DNA of 64,000 bases from an uncultured Erysipelotrichaceae bacterium (GTDB lineage Bacteria; Bacillota_I; Bacilli_A; Erysipelotrichales; Erysipelotrichaceae). The translations under genes were made by a program, and so were the position numbers. The DNA lies in the NCBI GenBank assembly GCA_944327135.1, contig CALVGQ010000012.1, positions 33,326-97,325 of the forward strand. Direction: 5' to 3'. This document shows, in pieces, positions 43,506-52,991 of this stretch. Each line of letters starts with the position of its first letter. Positions within the stretch are counted from its first letter, which is position 1. Under the pieces are notes generated by a model, which made no database searches, had not been told where the DNA came from, and was given only the letters and a program-made list of their open reading frames with translations.

Positions 43506-44375
43506 TTAACCAATCGAATAAATTTCAACTACCGGAGCATATAGAGAAATAGAATTAGCATTGAAGGCCGCCTTCTCTTCCTCGCTCATTGCCCGATATT
43601 CTGCCAAGGTCACCGATTGAGCATTGCCATCAGCATCTTTGGCACCATTGATCATGGTCTTTTCAGCATCCAGATCGCAAAGCACACGAGCTCCCGCATT
43701 TCGTGTTCCAACTCCCATTTTCAAGGTCGTTGTCGGATTGTATTCATAATAAAGAACCAAAACTGTGCTGCCATTGACCAGATTCTGGAAAGTCTCGTTG
43801 TTGGCCATCAAAGATCCCCCCAGATAAACCACAGTGCTGTCCTCTTCATCCTGACGGAACGGAAGACCGAAAACGGCGACATTCGGCTCCCCTTCCGCAT
43901 TTACCGTAACCATGGCCTTCGCTGCTAAAGAATTAGAGCTGTTGCCAACAACATACTTCTTGCCGTCATTCGGGAACAAATCACTGACATAAATCGCATT
44001 TTCAAGCTTAGCTGCTTCTTCCAGCGTGGAAGCACCCTCTTCGCTTTCTTCCCAGAAATAAATCTGGTATTTGGTATTGCTTCTAGCCAGCAGATCTTCC
44101 TTGGTATGGATCTGATCGCTGATCGATTCATCCATATAAAGCGGTGCTCCCGATGCCCCAGTCGTTACCTCAACCGATTTGTCGCTGGATGAAAACTGGT
44201 AAATCTTTGCATTTGGATCTTCATAAGCAAGCTCGATTCCTTCCAATTCACACTGCTGTTGGAATGTAATGGGCGTGATTGTTGTTCCAGCAGAAGTATC
44301 CTGCTGAGCCGGAGCCTGACTGCATCCTGCCAGCAGCAAAACACCGGCAAGAACCGCACTAAATTTCAGTTTCAT
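43506..44375 (-). CDS. Lipoprotein of unknown function
   Basis: 289 aa from the ATG at 44375 (GGGAGG upstream); the frame is open to 44402. Signal peptide with lipobox LLLAGC, Gln/Thr-rich linker, then an acidic extracytoplasmic domain, with repeated short strand-like segments (VVYLGGSLMANNETFQNLVNGSTVLVLYYEYN). No family recognised. It is monocistronic, between the purine riboswitch and the LUD gene. Confidence 0.75.
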   Translation of the reverse strand: MKLKFSAVLAGVLLLAGCSQAPAQQDTSAGTTITPITFQQQCELEGIELAYEDPNAKIYQFSSSDKSVEVTTGASGAPLYMDESISDQIHTKEDLLARSNTKYQIYFWEESEEGASTLEEAAKLENAIYVSDLFPNDGKKYVVGNSSNSLAAKAMVTVNAEGEPNVAVFGLPFRQDEEDSTVVYLGGSLMANNETFQNLVNGSTVLVLYYEYNPTTTLKMGVGTRNAGARVLCDLDAEKTMINGAKDADGNAQSVTLAEYRAMSEEEKAAFNANSISLYAPVVEIYSIG

Positions 44376-44455
44376 TTTTCTTCCTCCCTTTGATAAGCCC
44401 ATTATAGCTTATTCCTTTTTCAATTACAATGAAAAGGCCTGGTTTCGCTTCGCCA

Positions 44456-45088
44456 TTAATATCCCAAAGGTTCTTTGATCACAATAAGATGAATGCGGTT
44501 TTTGATGATGGACTGACTAATCGTCACCGCACTGCAGCAGATCCGCGATGCCATCCGGCAATCCATGCATTTTCCAGTCAATGTACAAGGGTTCTCTTTT
44601 TTCAGCCGTACATTGTTGGCTGGAGCGGCCAGAAAACGAACCCGATCCTCCGCTTCTTCCAGCGTACTGACCAGCTTGTTGATTCCTAAGACAACCAATA
44701 CCTTCTTCGGTCCAAAAATCATGGCTGCAACACGATTGCCGCTGCCATCAACATTATACAGCTCTGCCTTCATGGTCAATGCATTGGTGCTGGTCAGATA
44801 AACATCGCAGGAAAAGGCTTGACGAAAAATCGCCTGCGGATCCTCACTATGATACCGATCCAGATAACAAAGATCCTTTCGCTTTTCAAGATAATCAAGC
44901 ACACCGGTAGTCTGCAACGTCATTGAACCGCCGACGCTGCACGATTGGCCTGGAAGAATCAATTGATCCAACAGCGGAAGAAGCTCTTCCTTTCTTTCTA
45001 AAACAGTGAGTTCAAAGCGAGCCATTTCACAAGCTTTCTTCAATTGATCCAATTTTTGATCATAAACTTTCAATACAGGAACTTCCAT
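44456..45088 (-). CDS. LUD-domain protein (LutC/YkgG-like)
   Basis: 210 aa. LUD domain: SCSVGGSMTLQTTGVLDYL, YLTSTNALTMKAELYNVDGSGNRVAAMIFGPKKVLVVLGINKLV, then a cysteine-rich end (CTLTGKCMDCRMASRICC). The lactate-utilisation LutC is a relative, but this solitary version with the C-terminal cysteine cluster is a separate group whose role is not known. Start at 45088 has AAAGGAGG; a minus-strand TATAAT at 45108-45113 may be its -10. Confidence 0.87.
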   Translation of the reverse strand: MEVPVLKVYDQKLDQLKKACEMARFELTVLERKEELLPLLDQLILPGQSCSVGGSMTLQTTGVLDYLEKRKDLCYLDRYHSEDPQAIFRQAFSCDVYLTSTNALTMKAELYNVDGSGNRVAAMIFGPKKVLVVLGINKLVSTLEEAEDRVRFLAAPANNVRLKKENPCTLTGKCMDCRMASRICCSAVTISQSIIKNRIHLIVIKEPLGY

Positions 45089-45155
45089 TTTTTTTCCTCC
45101 TTTTTCTATTATAATTGTTTTTTCCATTTTATTCTAACAATCAGAAAATCATTTC

Positions 45156-45184
45156 TTGAATCCTGCTTGGGTTTTCGCTAGAAT
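45156..45184 (+). promoter_or_regulatory. Sigma-A promoter for asnA
   Basis: TTGAAT (45156-45161), 17-base spacer, TAGAAT (45179-45184), followed by AAAAGGAG and the ATG at 45207. Confidence 0.75.
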
Positions 45185-45206
45185 AGTAAGAAAAAGGAGA
45201 ACTCTC

Positions 45207-46211
45207 ATGATTGTTTATCCAGAAAACTATCAGCCGATCCTGAATGTCCGTGAAACTCAGGATGCTATTAAACTGATTCGTGATAAATTTCAAAAAGAAC
45301 TTGGTCTGCAGCTAAATTTAGAAAGAATCAGCGCTCCATTATTTGTTGAAAAAAAATCCGGTCTCAATGACGATCTAAACGGTATTGAACGTCCGGTCTC
45401 TTTTACCATGACCGACTTTCAGGATGAAACGATTGAAGTCGTTCATTCTTTAGCCAAATGGAAACGAATGGCATTAAAAAAATATGGTTTTTTGCCGCAT
45501 GAGGGTCTTTACACCAATATGAATGCAATTCGACGGGATGAAATCCTTGATAACCTGCATTCCGCCTATGTCGATCAGTGGGATTGGGAAAAAGTCATTT
45601 ACAAAGAGGAAAGAACGATCAAAACACTGATGGATACCGTAAAAACGATTTTTAAAGTTATCAAGCACATGGAGCATGAGGTCTGGTACAAGTATCCTAA
45701 TGCAGCTTATCCTTTGCCTCAGAGCGTCCATTTTCTTACTTCCCAGCAGCTTTTGGACCGTTACCCTGACCTGGATTCCAAAGAGCGTGAAAATCGAATT
45801 ACCCAAGAGCTGGGCTGCGTATTTTTAATGAAAATCGGCGATCTGCTCAGCAATCAGCAAAAGCATGATGGACGGGCTCCAGATTATGATGACTGGGAAC
45901 TCAATGGTGATCTTTTGTACTGGTATGAGCCGTTGCAATGCGCTTTAGAAATCTCAAGCATGGGAATTCGGGTAGATGAACGTTCGCTAGTACGGCAGTG
46001 CGAAAAAGCGGGCTGTCCAGAACGACTTTCTTTGCCCTATCATCAAGCTATTTTAAATGCTGAACTGCCTTATACCATAGGCGGCGGGATCGGACAAAGC
46101 CGACTATGCATGATGCTGCTTCAAAAAGTTCATATTGGAGAAGTTCAAGCCAGCCTTTGGCCGCAGGAAATGATTGAATCCTGCCAACAGCATCATATTC
46201 CTCTTTTATAG
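45207..46211 (+). CDS. asnA: Aspartate-ammonia ligase (asparagine synthetase A)
   Basis: Makes asparagine from aspartate, ammonia and ATP; class II aaRS-like fold. 334 aa starting [18 protein letters not shown]. Motifs: [58 protein letters not shown], and motif 3-like [14 protein letters not shown]. The frame begins 17 codons earlier, but the SD and promoter fit the ATG at 45207. Confidence 0.96.
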   Translation: MIVYPENYQPILNVRETQDAIKLIRDKFQKELGLQLNLERISAPLFVEKKSGLNDDLNGIERPVSFTMTDFQDETIEVVHSLAKWKRMALKKYGFLPHEGLYTNMNAIRRDEILDNLHSAYVDQWDWEKVIYKEERTIKTLMDTVKTIFKVIKHMEHEVWYKYPNAAYPLPQSVHFLTSQQLLDRYPDLDSKERENRITQELGCVFLMKIGDLLSNQQKHDGRAPDYDDWELNGDLLYWYEPLQCALEISSMGIRVDERSLVRQCEKAGCPERLSLPYHQAILNAELPYTIGGGIGQSRLCMMLLQKVHIGEVQASLWPQEMIESCQQHHIPLL

Positions 46212-46308
46212 TCAAAAAGACTTAGCTTCTCAGTCCGCTGACAAGCTTTATGATTTAAAAACCTAGAAAATTGATGGGATAAAACGAAGAAAAAAATATT
46301 ATTGATCT

Positions 46309-46347
46309 GGGGATTTTAGGAAAATCAGACCTAAAATCCCCTTTTTT
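46309..46347 (+). terminator. Terminator for asnA
   Basis: GGGGATTTTAGG (46309-46320) pairs perfectly with CCTAAAATCCCC (46330-46341), followed by six T residues. Confidence 0.92.
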
Positions 46348-46434
46348 GATTTGAAAGCATGGATTAAAAAAGGCCCCATGTCTAAGTCTGCTTACAGCAC
46401 GACTTTTTCATTGCGGCCATGAACTCTACCTTTT

Positions 46435-47511
46435 TTATTTTTGATAAAGCCGAATGATGCCCTTATCATTCAGATCCTTGAGCAAAGAAAGCAAAATTGG
46501 AAAACCAAACATTCCCAAAAAGCCGAAATAATTGGCTCCGACAAACATGCTTACCAAAGTAAGCACCGGATGCAGACCCAGCTGTGCTCCAACGATCTTT
46601 GGCTCAATGATATTTCGAATCACAGTAATCACCAGATACACCACTAAAAGCCCTAAGGCCAAAGAATAATTCCCCTGAAGGAAAACAATTCCTACCCATG
46701 GAATCATGATTCCACCTGTCCCCAATACTGGAAGAATATCGAAGATCGCAATCAACAAGGCAATCAAAATTGCATTTTCAATTTTCAGCAGACTTAGCCC
46801 AATAGAAAGTTCAAAAAAAGTAATCGTCATAATCAATGCATAGGAACGAATGCATAAAAATAAAGTTCCTACGATATAATCCCGAATTTCCAGTAACAGC
46901 CGGCTGTGAGTATCATTCAGCTGGCGAACAAAGAAGCTTGTGATCCGATCATAATCCACCGCAATAAAAAAACTGGAAATGATTGTCAGAAAAACACTTA
47001 ACACCTGTCCTGGAACGCTCACTGCTGCCCCGGAAACCCAGCTAAGCGCTCCCATCGAAAAATTGGAAATCAAATTTCCAAAGGCATCGCTGAACTGAAT
47101 AAATATTTCTTCCAGCATCGTGCTCCATTGCGGATCAAAATTCAAATTGAGTGTCTCCAGCCATTTCACGATCTGCTGCATTAAAGGTTCAAACTGTGAT
47201 GTATATAAAGAAGGTAACTGAATGATCATTTCTTTCATCGACCAGAAAAGCCGAAAACTCAGCAGCGTCAACAGCAAACCAATCGTACAGTAAAAAACCA
47301 AGACCATCACGACGGCGGCCAGCTTACCAGGAAGTCTAAGCCGTTCCTGAAGAAAACGAATCGGTTTACGAAGAGAAAAGGCAATCAGAAAAGCCACTAC
47401 AAACGGCATCAAAAGCGGAAGCAGATATTTTAAAACAAACAGACCTAAAATGATCCAAATCAAATAAAACAAAAAATTAATAATAAAATTTCTTTTCTTT
47501 TCAATTTCCAT
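46435..47511 (-). CDS. AI-2E/PerM family transporter (YtvI-like)
   Basis: 358 aa membrane protein with about eight hydrophobic segments and a large extracytoplasmic region at about residues 90-160. Typical elements: LLPLLMPFVVAFLIAFSLRKPIRFLQ at the N-terminus and the C-terminal ILPVLGTGGIMIPW, VIRNIIEPKIVGAQLGLHPVLTLVSMFVG. Family members include AI-2 exporters, Na/H-antiporter-like proteins and the sporulation protein YtvI; no specific substrate can be assigned. Confidence 0.88.
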   Translation of the reverse strand: MEIEKKRNFIINFLFYLIWIILGLFVLKYLLPLLMPFVVAFLIAFSLRKPIRFLQERLRLPGKLAAVVMVLVFYCTIGLLLTLLSFRLFWSMKEMIIQLPSLYTSQFEPLMQQIVKWLETLNLNFDPQWSTMLEEIFIQFSDAFGNLISNFSMGALSWVSGAAVSVPGQVLSVFLTIISSFFIAVDYDRITSFFVRQLNDTHSRLLLEIRDYIVGTLFLCIRSYALIMTITFFELSIGLSLLKIENAILIALLIAIFDILPVLGTGGIMIPWVGIVFLQGNYSLALGLLVVYLVITVIRNIIEPKIVGAQLGLHPVLTLVSMFVGANYFGFLGMFGFPILLSLLKDLNDKGIIRLYQK

Positions 47512-47592
47512 TTTTATCCTCTCAAATTATATTTCAGTTCCCCCTTATACTCATCCCTTATCAAATTTATCTTATCGAAATCCAATAAATTG

Positions 47593-48042
47593 TCAATTGC
47601 TATTTTGAAAGGACGGCAGGGGAATCAAAAGTTGCAAGATAAAATGTCCCTCTTTTTTCTCTATAACCATCGAACCATTATATTTTTCTACAGCTCTACG
47701 TATATTTTTCAATCCGTATCCATGTTTATGTGCATCAGGCTTGGTGGAAATCGTACAGTCTGAATCCTCGGGAAGACAGGAATTGAAAAACCGCAGCGCA
47801 ATCATATCTTTAATTCGGCTTACTTTCAAATCAATCCTTCGTTGAGAACGATCCAAAAACAACGAAGCCTCAATTGCATTCTCCAATGCATTTCCAAAAA
47901 TAACGCAAAGATCCAGCGGATGCATGAATCCTAACCACTGACCATCCACATAAGGAACAAAAGCGATTCCAGCCTGCTGACACTGTTTCATCTTTTCAGC
48001 AAGCAAAACATCCACTACCTCCTGCATAGATTTTTTCTGCAT
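47593..48042 (-). pseudogene. Truncated AgrC-type sensor kinase (GHKL ATPase domain only)
   Basis: 149 aa matching only the C-terminal ATPase half of quorum-sensing kinases of the AgrC/ComD type: VVDVLLAEKMKQCQQAGI, the N-box NALENAIEASLF, and the G-box HGYGLKNIRRAVEKYNG. The membrane sensor and phospho-acceptor His regions are missing; upstream sequence switches at about 48050 to IS630 transposase. No agrA-like regulator is near. An internal ATG could still make a soluble ATPase domain, but loss of function is more likely. Confidence 0.75.
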
Positions 48043-48059
48043 CTAGTACTCTGTAAATC

Positions 48060-48440
48060 CTAAATCTTTATAATGGGGTATAGATGCTTCAACTTGGTTC
48101 TTGCATCGTTGGTGGTGAAATGCCAGTCTACACCTTTCTGAGCAATGTTTCTTGCAACAGCCCACGGTTCGAGGAGACTCCGAAGCGAAGGAAGATCAGG
48201 AATTCTGTTGTTTGAAATGCACTGACGGCCAAGAGCGGACAACTCAATCTCCGCTATATCCAACCAGCTTCCGTGCTTCGGCGTATAATGTATCTCCAGA
48301 CGCTCGGCAAGCTCTCGGGCACGCTGCGGCGGGAAGGTGGCATACAGGGATGCAATGCTAAAGGTCGATTTTCGACCTTTTCTTCGAGGCCGTTTCAAGT
48401 TTTGTGTAAACTCAAAAAAAACTGATATAAGATATGTCAT
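48060..48440 (-). mobile_element. IS630-family transposase remnant
   Basis: The C-terminal catalytic part of an IS630/Tc1-like DDE transposase is recognisable: SLYATFPPQRARELAERLEIHYTPKHGSWLDIAEIELSALGRQC, with the last acidic residue of the DDE triad. The N-terminal DNA-binding part and the first two aspartates are lost; the first 30 or so codons do not fit the family and follow a perfect inverted repeat AAAGGTCGA-TTT-TCGACCTTT (48360-48380). Non-functional. Confidence 0.8.
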
Positions 48441-48450
48441 TAGTTACTCC

Positions 48451-48479
48451 GGGCAGAGCCGTTTTTTGCGATTCTGCCC
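48451..48479. repeat. Inverted repeat between IS remnants
   Basis: GGGCAGA (48451-48457) and TCTGCCC (48473-48479), 15-base loop; could be a terminator-like or element-end structure. Confidence 0.4.
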
Positions 48480-48525
48480 TTGCTTGTATTATAATGCAGT
48501 TTCCGGACATGTCAAGCAGGGCTGG

Positions 48526-48630
48526 CTATATACGTTTCAGATCAGCCATCAGCGGCTTGAGTTCCTTGTAGGAAACAAACTTTGCTGTATTCCTGATCTG
48601 ATGAATGATACACTGCTGTATCTCAGTAGC
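48526..48630 (-). mobile_element. IS256-family transposase fragment
   Basis: About 34 codons in a minus-strand frame read TEIQQCIIHQIRNTAKFVS then YKELKPLMADLKRI and stop; this is the well-conserved middle segment of IS256-type (Transposase_mut) enzymes. No flanking coding sequence remains. Confidence 0.7.
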
Positions 48631-48707
48631 ATAATTTCTCTTTCTTGAATACTCTTTTTAAGCGGATTTTTTAATTCGCTCATTTGTCATGCCTTTTGGG
48701 CAGAAAA

Positions 48708-48740
48708 GCGACCTGTGGCCTTTTCTCCACCACAGGTCGC
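48708..48740 (-). terminator. Terminator of the potassium-uptake operon
   Basis: GCGACCTGTGG (48708-48718) pairs with CCACAGGTCGC (48730-48740); on the minus strand it is followed by TTTTCTG. About 93 bases past the ktrA stop. Confidence 0.75.
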
Positions 48741-48832
48741 TCCGGTTTTATTTGTTCTGCTTTAAGAAATGCGTCACTATCTTAATGACATTGATTTTGC
48801 AACGGGCCCATTTTTCTTCCAAATGTCCTTGC

Positions 48833-49507
48833 TTATTCTGCCCACTGGGACAGGCGGTTCAGTCCCTCTCTGGATCCGGACACATAGAGAATGTCACTCC
48901 GACGGAATATGTATTCCGGTCCCACAATTTCGATCAGACTTCCCTCGTTTTCTACGGCAATGATATTCACCCCGAAATTCTTCCGCAGATTGACTTCCAG
49001 AACGGTTTTTCCCACCATCTTTTCCGGAATCATCAACTTCGAAATATTCAGCTTTTCAGAGAGCTGAATATAGTCCAGCATCCGGGATGCTTCCAGCCGG
49101 TGCGCGACGCGAATCGCCATGTCCTGTTCCGGGTACACCACCTTGGCCCCCAGCTTTTCCAGGATCTCGCCATGTTCCGCACCGGTTGACTTTGCCATGA
49201 CGGAGGGAATCCCCATGCTCACCAGATTCAGGGTCGTCAGAATGGACTGATCCAGGGCTTCCCCGATGCAGACAATTGCCACCTCACAGTTTTGAATTCC
49301 GGTTTCGTACAAGGTTTTCTTATCCAGGGACGGGACAACAAAGGCGTTGTCCGTGTATTCCCGTATCTGTCTGATTTTTTCCTCATCCCGATCCAGAACG
49401 ATCAGTTCCGCGTCAGATCGGGCAAGTTCCAATGCCAATGCCATGCCAAAACGTCCCAAACCGATAATTCCGTAAGTGGTTTTGTCCTTCGCGCTTTTCT
49501 TAAACAT
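48833..49507 (-). CDS. Potassium uptake regulatory subunit KtrA/TrkA
   Basis: Cytoplasmic RCK subunit that gates the TrkH/KtrB channel in response to nucleotides. 224 aa: N-terminal Rossmann RCK_N with YGIIGLGRFGMALALELA and the acidic end VLDRDEEK, then RCK_C from about residue 140 (ISKLMIPEKMVGKTVLEVNLRKNFGVNIIAVE), which in relatives binds c-di-AMP. SD GGAGG six bases before the ATG. GC-rich codon use like its operon partners, unlike the genes left of 47.6 kb. Confidence 0.9.
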   Translation of the reverse strand: MFKKSAKDKTTYGIIGLGRFGMALALELARSDAELIVLDRDEEKIRQIREYTDNAFVVPSLDKKTLYETGIQNCEVAIVCIGEALDQSILTTLNLVSMGIPSVMAKSTGAEHGEILEKLGAKVVYPEQDMAIRVAHRLEASRMLDYIQLSEKLNISKLMIPEKMVGKTVLEVNLRKNFGVNIIAVENEGSLIEIVGPEYIFRRSDILYVSGSREGLNRLSQWAE

Positions 49508-49525
49508 ATCTTATACCTCCATTGA

Positions 49526-50845
49526 TTATCCAATTGCAATATTGCCTTCCGGGTAAGCAGCCCGTTCGCCGCGGGTAAAGTACCACAGGGACGCCACCGT
49601 CAAGGGGCCCAGCCGTCCGATATACATGACCAAAATGGACAGAAGCTTGGAGCCCACGCTGAGTGTTGGTGTGATACCGGTGGACAAGCCCACCGTGCCA
49701 AAGGCGCTGGTGATCTCAAACAGCGCGTCCATCATCCGCACATTCGGGTCCATGACGATCATCAGCCAGGTGCCGGTGATCACCACGGCCAGAGCGAGCA
49801 ATGTGATCACGGCGGCTTTCCGGAACAGATCTCTGGGAATGGAATACTTAAAGGCCTTCTCCTGTTTGTTGGTCGCCGCCGACAAGATCCCTCTGAACAG
49901 CACAAAGAACGTGGTGGTCTTAATACCGCCGCCGGTGGATCCGGGAGAGGCGCCGATAAACATCAGCACGGTCAGGACCAACAGTCCCGCATCGGAGTAG
50001 CTTGCCATATTGGTGGTGGAGAAGCCTGCTGTACGGGCGGATACGCTGTGAAAATAGGCGCCGAGCCAGCTTTCATCGCTCTGGGTCATCTTGATTAAAA
50101 CCGTGCCGCTGATAATCAGGAAGGCGGTCACAGACAGGACGATCTTCGCGTGCATGGAGTATTTCTTCCAGTGAAACTTGTTTTTCCGCATCTCCTGAAT
50201 CACCAGGAAACCGATACCGCCGAAAATGATCAGGCCGGTGGTCACCAGGTTCAGCAGGATATTGTCATGATACACAAGCAGGTTTTCGTTGGAATACAAC
50301 TCCCCGGAATGTCCGAGAATATCAAAACCGGAGTTGTTGAAAGCCGCCACGCTGTGGAACAGGCTGTATCCCAGGGCCTCCAGAGGCGGATAGTCCTGGA
50401 TAAATACCAGAAAGCTGATGAGGGCGCCAATCAACTCAATGGTCAGGGTGGTGTAAAGCACCTGCTTGACAAAGCGGACCGCACCTCTGCCGTTTTCCAG
50501 ATTTCCCGCTTCCTGAATCAGATTTCGTCCCTTCAGGTTTATTTTTTTGCCCATCGCCAACATCACGCCGGCGCCGACCGTCGTAACGCCCAAACCACCC
50601 ACCTGGATCAGCATTGCCAGGAAGAACCGCCCGATTGGGGTGAATGCCGTGCCGGGATCAATGGCGATCAGACCGGTGACACACACGGCGCTGGTGGAGG
50701 TATAGAGGGCATCGATGTAGTGAATTTCCTGCCCTTCCTGCGCACTGCACGGCAGCATCAGCAAACCGGAACCGATCAGGATCACCGTCGCGAAGCCAAG
50801 GGCAATAATGCGTCCGGGTGATAGTTTCATCATTTTCTTTAGCAC
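49526..50845 (-). CDS. Potassium channel subunit KtrB/TrkH
   Basis: Integral membrane ion translocation subunit, 439 aa, with the four M1-P-M2 repeats of the family: the selectivity-filter glycines are in STSAVCVTGLIAID, SVAAFNNSGFDILG, SVSARTAGFSTTNM and ITSAFGTVGLSTGI. Starts at GTG 50845 with GGGAGG seven bases upstream, three bases after the SLC13-type gene. Works with the downstream RCK protein. Confidence 0.93.
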   Translation of the reverse strand: MLKKMMKLSPGRIIALGFATVILIGSGLLMLPCSAQEGQEIHYIDALYTSTSAVCVTGLIAIDPGTAFTPIGRFFLAMLIQVGGLGVTTVGAGVMLAMGKKINLKGRNLIQEAGNLENGRGAVRFVKQVLYTTLTIELIGALISFLVFIQDYPPLEALGYSLFHSVAAFNNSGFDILGHSGELYSNENLLVYHDNILLNLVTTGLIIFGGIGFLVIQEMRKNKFHWKKYSMHAKIVLSVTAFLIISGTVLIKMTQSDESWLGAYFHSVSARTAGFSTTNMASYSDAGLLVLTVLMFIGASPGSTGGGIKTTTFFVLFRGILSAATNKQEKAFKYSIPRDLFRKAAVITLLALAVVITGTWLMIVMDPNVRMMDALFEITSAFGTVGLSTGITPTLSVGSKLLSILVMYIGRLGPLTVASLWYFTRGERAAYPEGNIAIG

Positions 50846-50848
50846 AGC

Positions 50849-52156
50849 TTAACCTCCCCATACCATCCAAATGTAAATGTAACCGGCAAGTACCGCAGAG
50901 AGCGTAAACGGAACGCCGATTCGCAAAAAGTCACGCAGTTTGACGGTTTCCCCGTTCTTGCGCAGAATGCCGATGGCGGCGATATTGGCAGATGCGCCGA
51001 TAGGCGTCAAGTTGCCGCCCAGGGTCGCGCCGGTCAGCAGGCCGAAGTAGAATACATAGGGTTCCGCGCCCATCAGCGCCGAAATGCTTTGCACAACGGG
51101 CAGCATGGTGGCCACATACGGAATGTTGTCGATAAACGCGGAGAGGATAACCGAAGCGAATACGATCATCGAATACAGAAGGAACGGATTGTCTCCCGCG
51201 AATTGATAGAACAAATCGGCTACCGCGTCAATGACGCCGGCGGTTTTAATGCCCTCTATCACGATAAACAGTCCGAACAGAAGAAGCAGTGTGTCTTTGT
51301 CAATATCCCTGAGCACTTGCTTCAAGGTGGTAATCGACTTCTTTTTTACACAGGCACGAATGACGCCGATGACGCAAAGCGTCAGACAGATCAGGCCGCT
51401 TCGGATCTTGTATATACCCAGCAGAAAACCAGTTTCAGGCTCCGGCAGAAAGGACGATATAATCAAAAGTCCCACTGCCCCAACCAGCAATGCAGATGGG
51501 AAATAGTCTGTCACCGTGGTCTCTACTTTGGCACTGACCGGCTGACGTTCCTTTCGGAATAAGATCAGAAGCGCGATACAGGAGACAACCGCCCCAAGTT
51601 CTACGCCCCAGAAAATACCGGGCTTGCCGTGCATCCAGAAGAAGTCCAGGAAATTCATACCAGCGAAACTGCCCAGCAGCATACTGGTGGTATCGCCTAC
51701 CATGGTAGCCGCACCTTGCAAATTTGAGGATACGGCGATGGCAATCAGCACGGGAACCGGCGATATTTTCAGCTTACGGGAAATCGCAAGACCGATGGGC
51801 GCCACCATCAGAACCGTTGCCACATTGTCCACAAACGCGCTGACAATGCCTGCGAACAGGGCCAGGACCGTGACCGCCCATTTTACATTCGGCACACGGG
51901 CAATCAAGTGCTCCGCAAGCAAGGCGGGCATTCTGCTTTCAATAAAGAGTGTGACAATACCCATGGTGCCCGCGATCATCAGAAGCACATTGTAATCCAC
52001 GGCCCCCAGTGCTTGAAGCGGTGTGAAATCGTAAACACCGACCAGCCCAAGCAGGACAAACACCGCGGCGCCCGACAGGGCGATCCACGGCCTGTATTTC
52101 TGCAAGGTCAGCATTAGTATGTAAAGAACAATAAAAATACATAATGCAGGAATCAT
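50849..52156 (-). CDS. SLC13/ArsB-type ion transporter
   Basis: 435 aa with about twelve hydrophobic segments; the two inverted family repeats are visible as FVDNVATVLMVAPIGLAISRKL...SSNLQGAATMVGDTTSMLLG and FIDNIPYVATMLPVVQSI...TGATLGGNLTPIGASANI, the substrate/Na site signatures of the ion transporter superfamily (CitMHS, NhaD, ArsB). Substrate unknown; its operon with KtrAB and a Kdp-type sensor points to ion homeostasis. The frame opens at 52195, but GGAGG fits the ATG at 52156 and the promoter lies above it. Confidence 0.85.
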   Translation of the reverse strand: MIPALCIFIVLYILMLTLQKYRPWIALSGAAVFVLLGLVGVYDFTPLQALGAVDYNVLLMIAGTMGIVTLFIESRMPALLAEHLIARVPNVKWAVTVLALFAGIVSAFVDNVATVLMVAPIGLAISRKLKISPVPVLIAIAVSSNLQGAATMVGDTTSMLLGSFAGMNFLDFFWMHGKPGIFWGVELGAVVSCIALLILFRKERQPVSAKVETTVTDYFPSALLVGAVGLLIISSFLPEPETGFLLGIYKIRSGLICLTLCVIGVIRACVKKKSITTLKQVLRDIDKDTLLLLFGLFIVIEGIKTAGVIDAVADLFYQFAGDNPFLLYSMIVFASVILSAFIDNIPYVATMLPVVQSISALMGAEPYVFYFGLLTGATLGGNLTPIGASANIAAIGILRKNGETVKLRDFLRIGVPFTLSAVLAGYIYIWMVWGG

Positions 52157-52193
52157 AAAATTCGCCTCCGCAGCAAAAGTTTTCATGTGCTTC

Positions 52194-52254
52194 ATTTTAC
52201 TGGTAAACGCATAAAGATGCTCTTAAAATGGAAGTAGTCAGTTTAAGACGGCAT
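52194..52254 (-). promoter_or_regulatory. Promoter and regulator box of the SLC13-ktrBA operon
   Basis: Minus strand: -10 TAAAAT (52194-52199); half-site TAAGA 21 bases upstream (52221-52225); 14-bp box ATGCCGTCTTAAAC (52241-52254). The same box, half-site and spacing recur at 55101-55160. No canonical -35, consistent with activation by a bound regulator. Confidence 0.65.
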
Positions 52255-52260
52255 AAAGGC

Positions 52261-52287
52261 GGGACACCCGCTCTGCGAAGGTGTCCC
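52261..52287 (-). terminator. Hairpin after the KdpE-type gene
   Basis: GGGACACC (52261-52268) pairs with GGTGTCCC (52280-52287); no long T run follows, so termination is uncertain. Confidence 0.55.
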
Positions 52288-52298
52288 AAGCATTGCCG

Positions 52299-52991
52299 TT
52301 ATAGTTTCTGCATCCGATACCCCACGCCGATATGGGTTTGTATGTACTGGACCTCTTCCTTTCCGGCGCTCAGCTTCTTGCGCAGGGTCGCCATGAATAC
52401 ACGCAAGGAAGCAATGTCGCTCTCTGTAGAGCCTCCCCAAACCTTCTGGGTGATAAAGGAGAGGGTCAGCACTTTGCCCACATTCTGCGCCATCACACAC
52501 AGCAGCTTATACTCCATGGGGGTCAGATGCAGTTCCTGTTCCCCAAGCCAGGCGCAACCGGCGGCATAATCAATCTTCAACGCCCCATTGGTGAAAATGG
52601 GGCTGGGCGTGGATGTCTGCATGAAGGCTAACCTTCGCTGGGTCACACGAAGCCGCGCAAGGAGTTCTTCCACCGAAAAAGGCTTGGTCAGATAATCGTC
52701 CGCGCCGGCATCCAAAGCATCGATCTTGTCGGTATCCTCGGCTCTGGCGCTGATCACAATGATCGGCATCTGGGACCACGCGCGGATCTTTCGGATGATT
52801 TCCACGCCGTCCATATCGGGAAGTCCCAAGTCAAGCAGCATAATGTCCGGCTGTGTGGTGGAAGCCTGCATGAGGGCGGAAGCACCGGTGGGAGCGGTCA
52901 TAAAACGGTAATTGTGCGCTTTCAGGGTGGTTGCCATCAAATTTCGGATGGCAGGATCATCCTCCACCACTAAAATCAGTAATTTATTCAT
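52299..52991 (-). CDS. KdpE-type OmpR-family response regulator
   Basis: 230 aa: receiver domain with acidic pocket VVEDDPAIR, phospho-Asp in IMLLDLGLPDMDG, Thr/Ser in VISARAE and Lys in DDYLTKPFSVEELLARL; C-terminal winged helix with TPMEYKLLCVMAQNVGKVLT, VWGG and VGVGYRM. KdpE-like. Its start overlaps the sensor kinase stop by 8 bases. Probable regulator of the two island promoters carrying the shared 14-bp box. Confidence 0.92.
   Translation of the reverse strand: MNKLLILVVEDDPAIRNLMATTLKAHNYRFMTAPTGASALMQASTTQPDIMLLDLGLPDMDGVEIIRKIRAWSQMPIIVISARAEDTDKIDALDAGADDYLTKPFSVEELLARLRVTQRRLAFMQTSTPSPIFTNGALKIDYAAGCAWLGEQELHLTPMEYKLLCVMAQNVGKVLTLSFITQKVWGGSTESDIASLRVFMATLRKKLSAGKEEVQYIQTHIGVGYRMQKL

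Noticed and set aside
50150..50821. 223-codon open frame on the plus strand
   Set aside because: Antisense to the clearly assigned KtrB/TrkH gene in GC-rich DNA; low-complexity, His/Gln/Gly-rich translation without family motifs.
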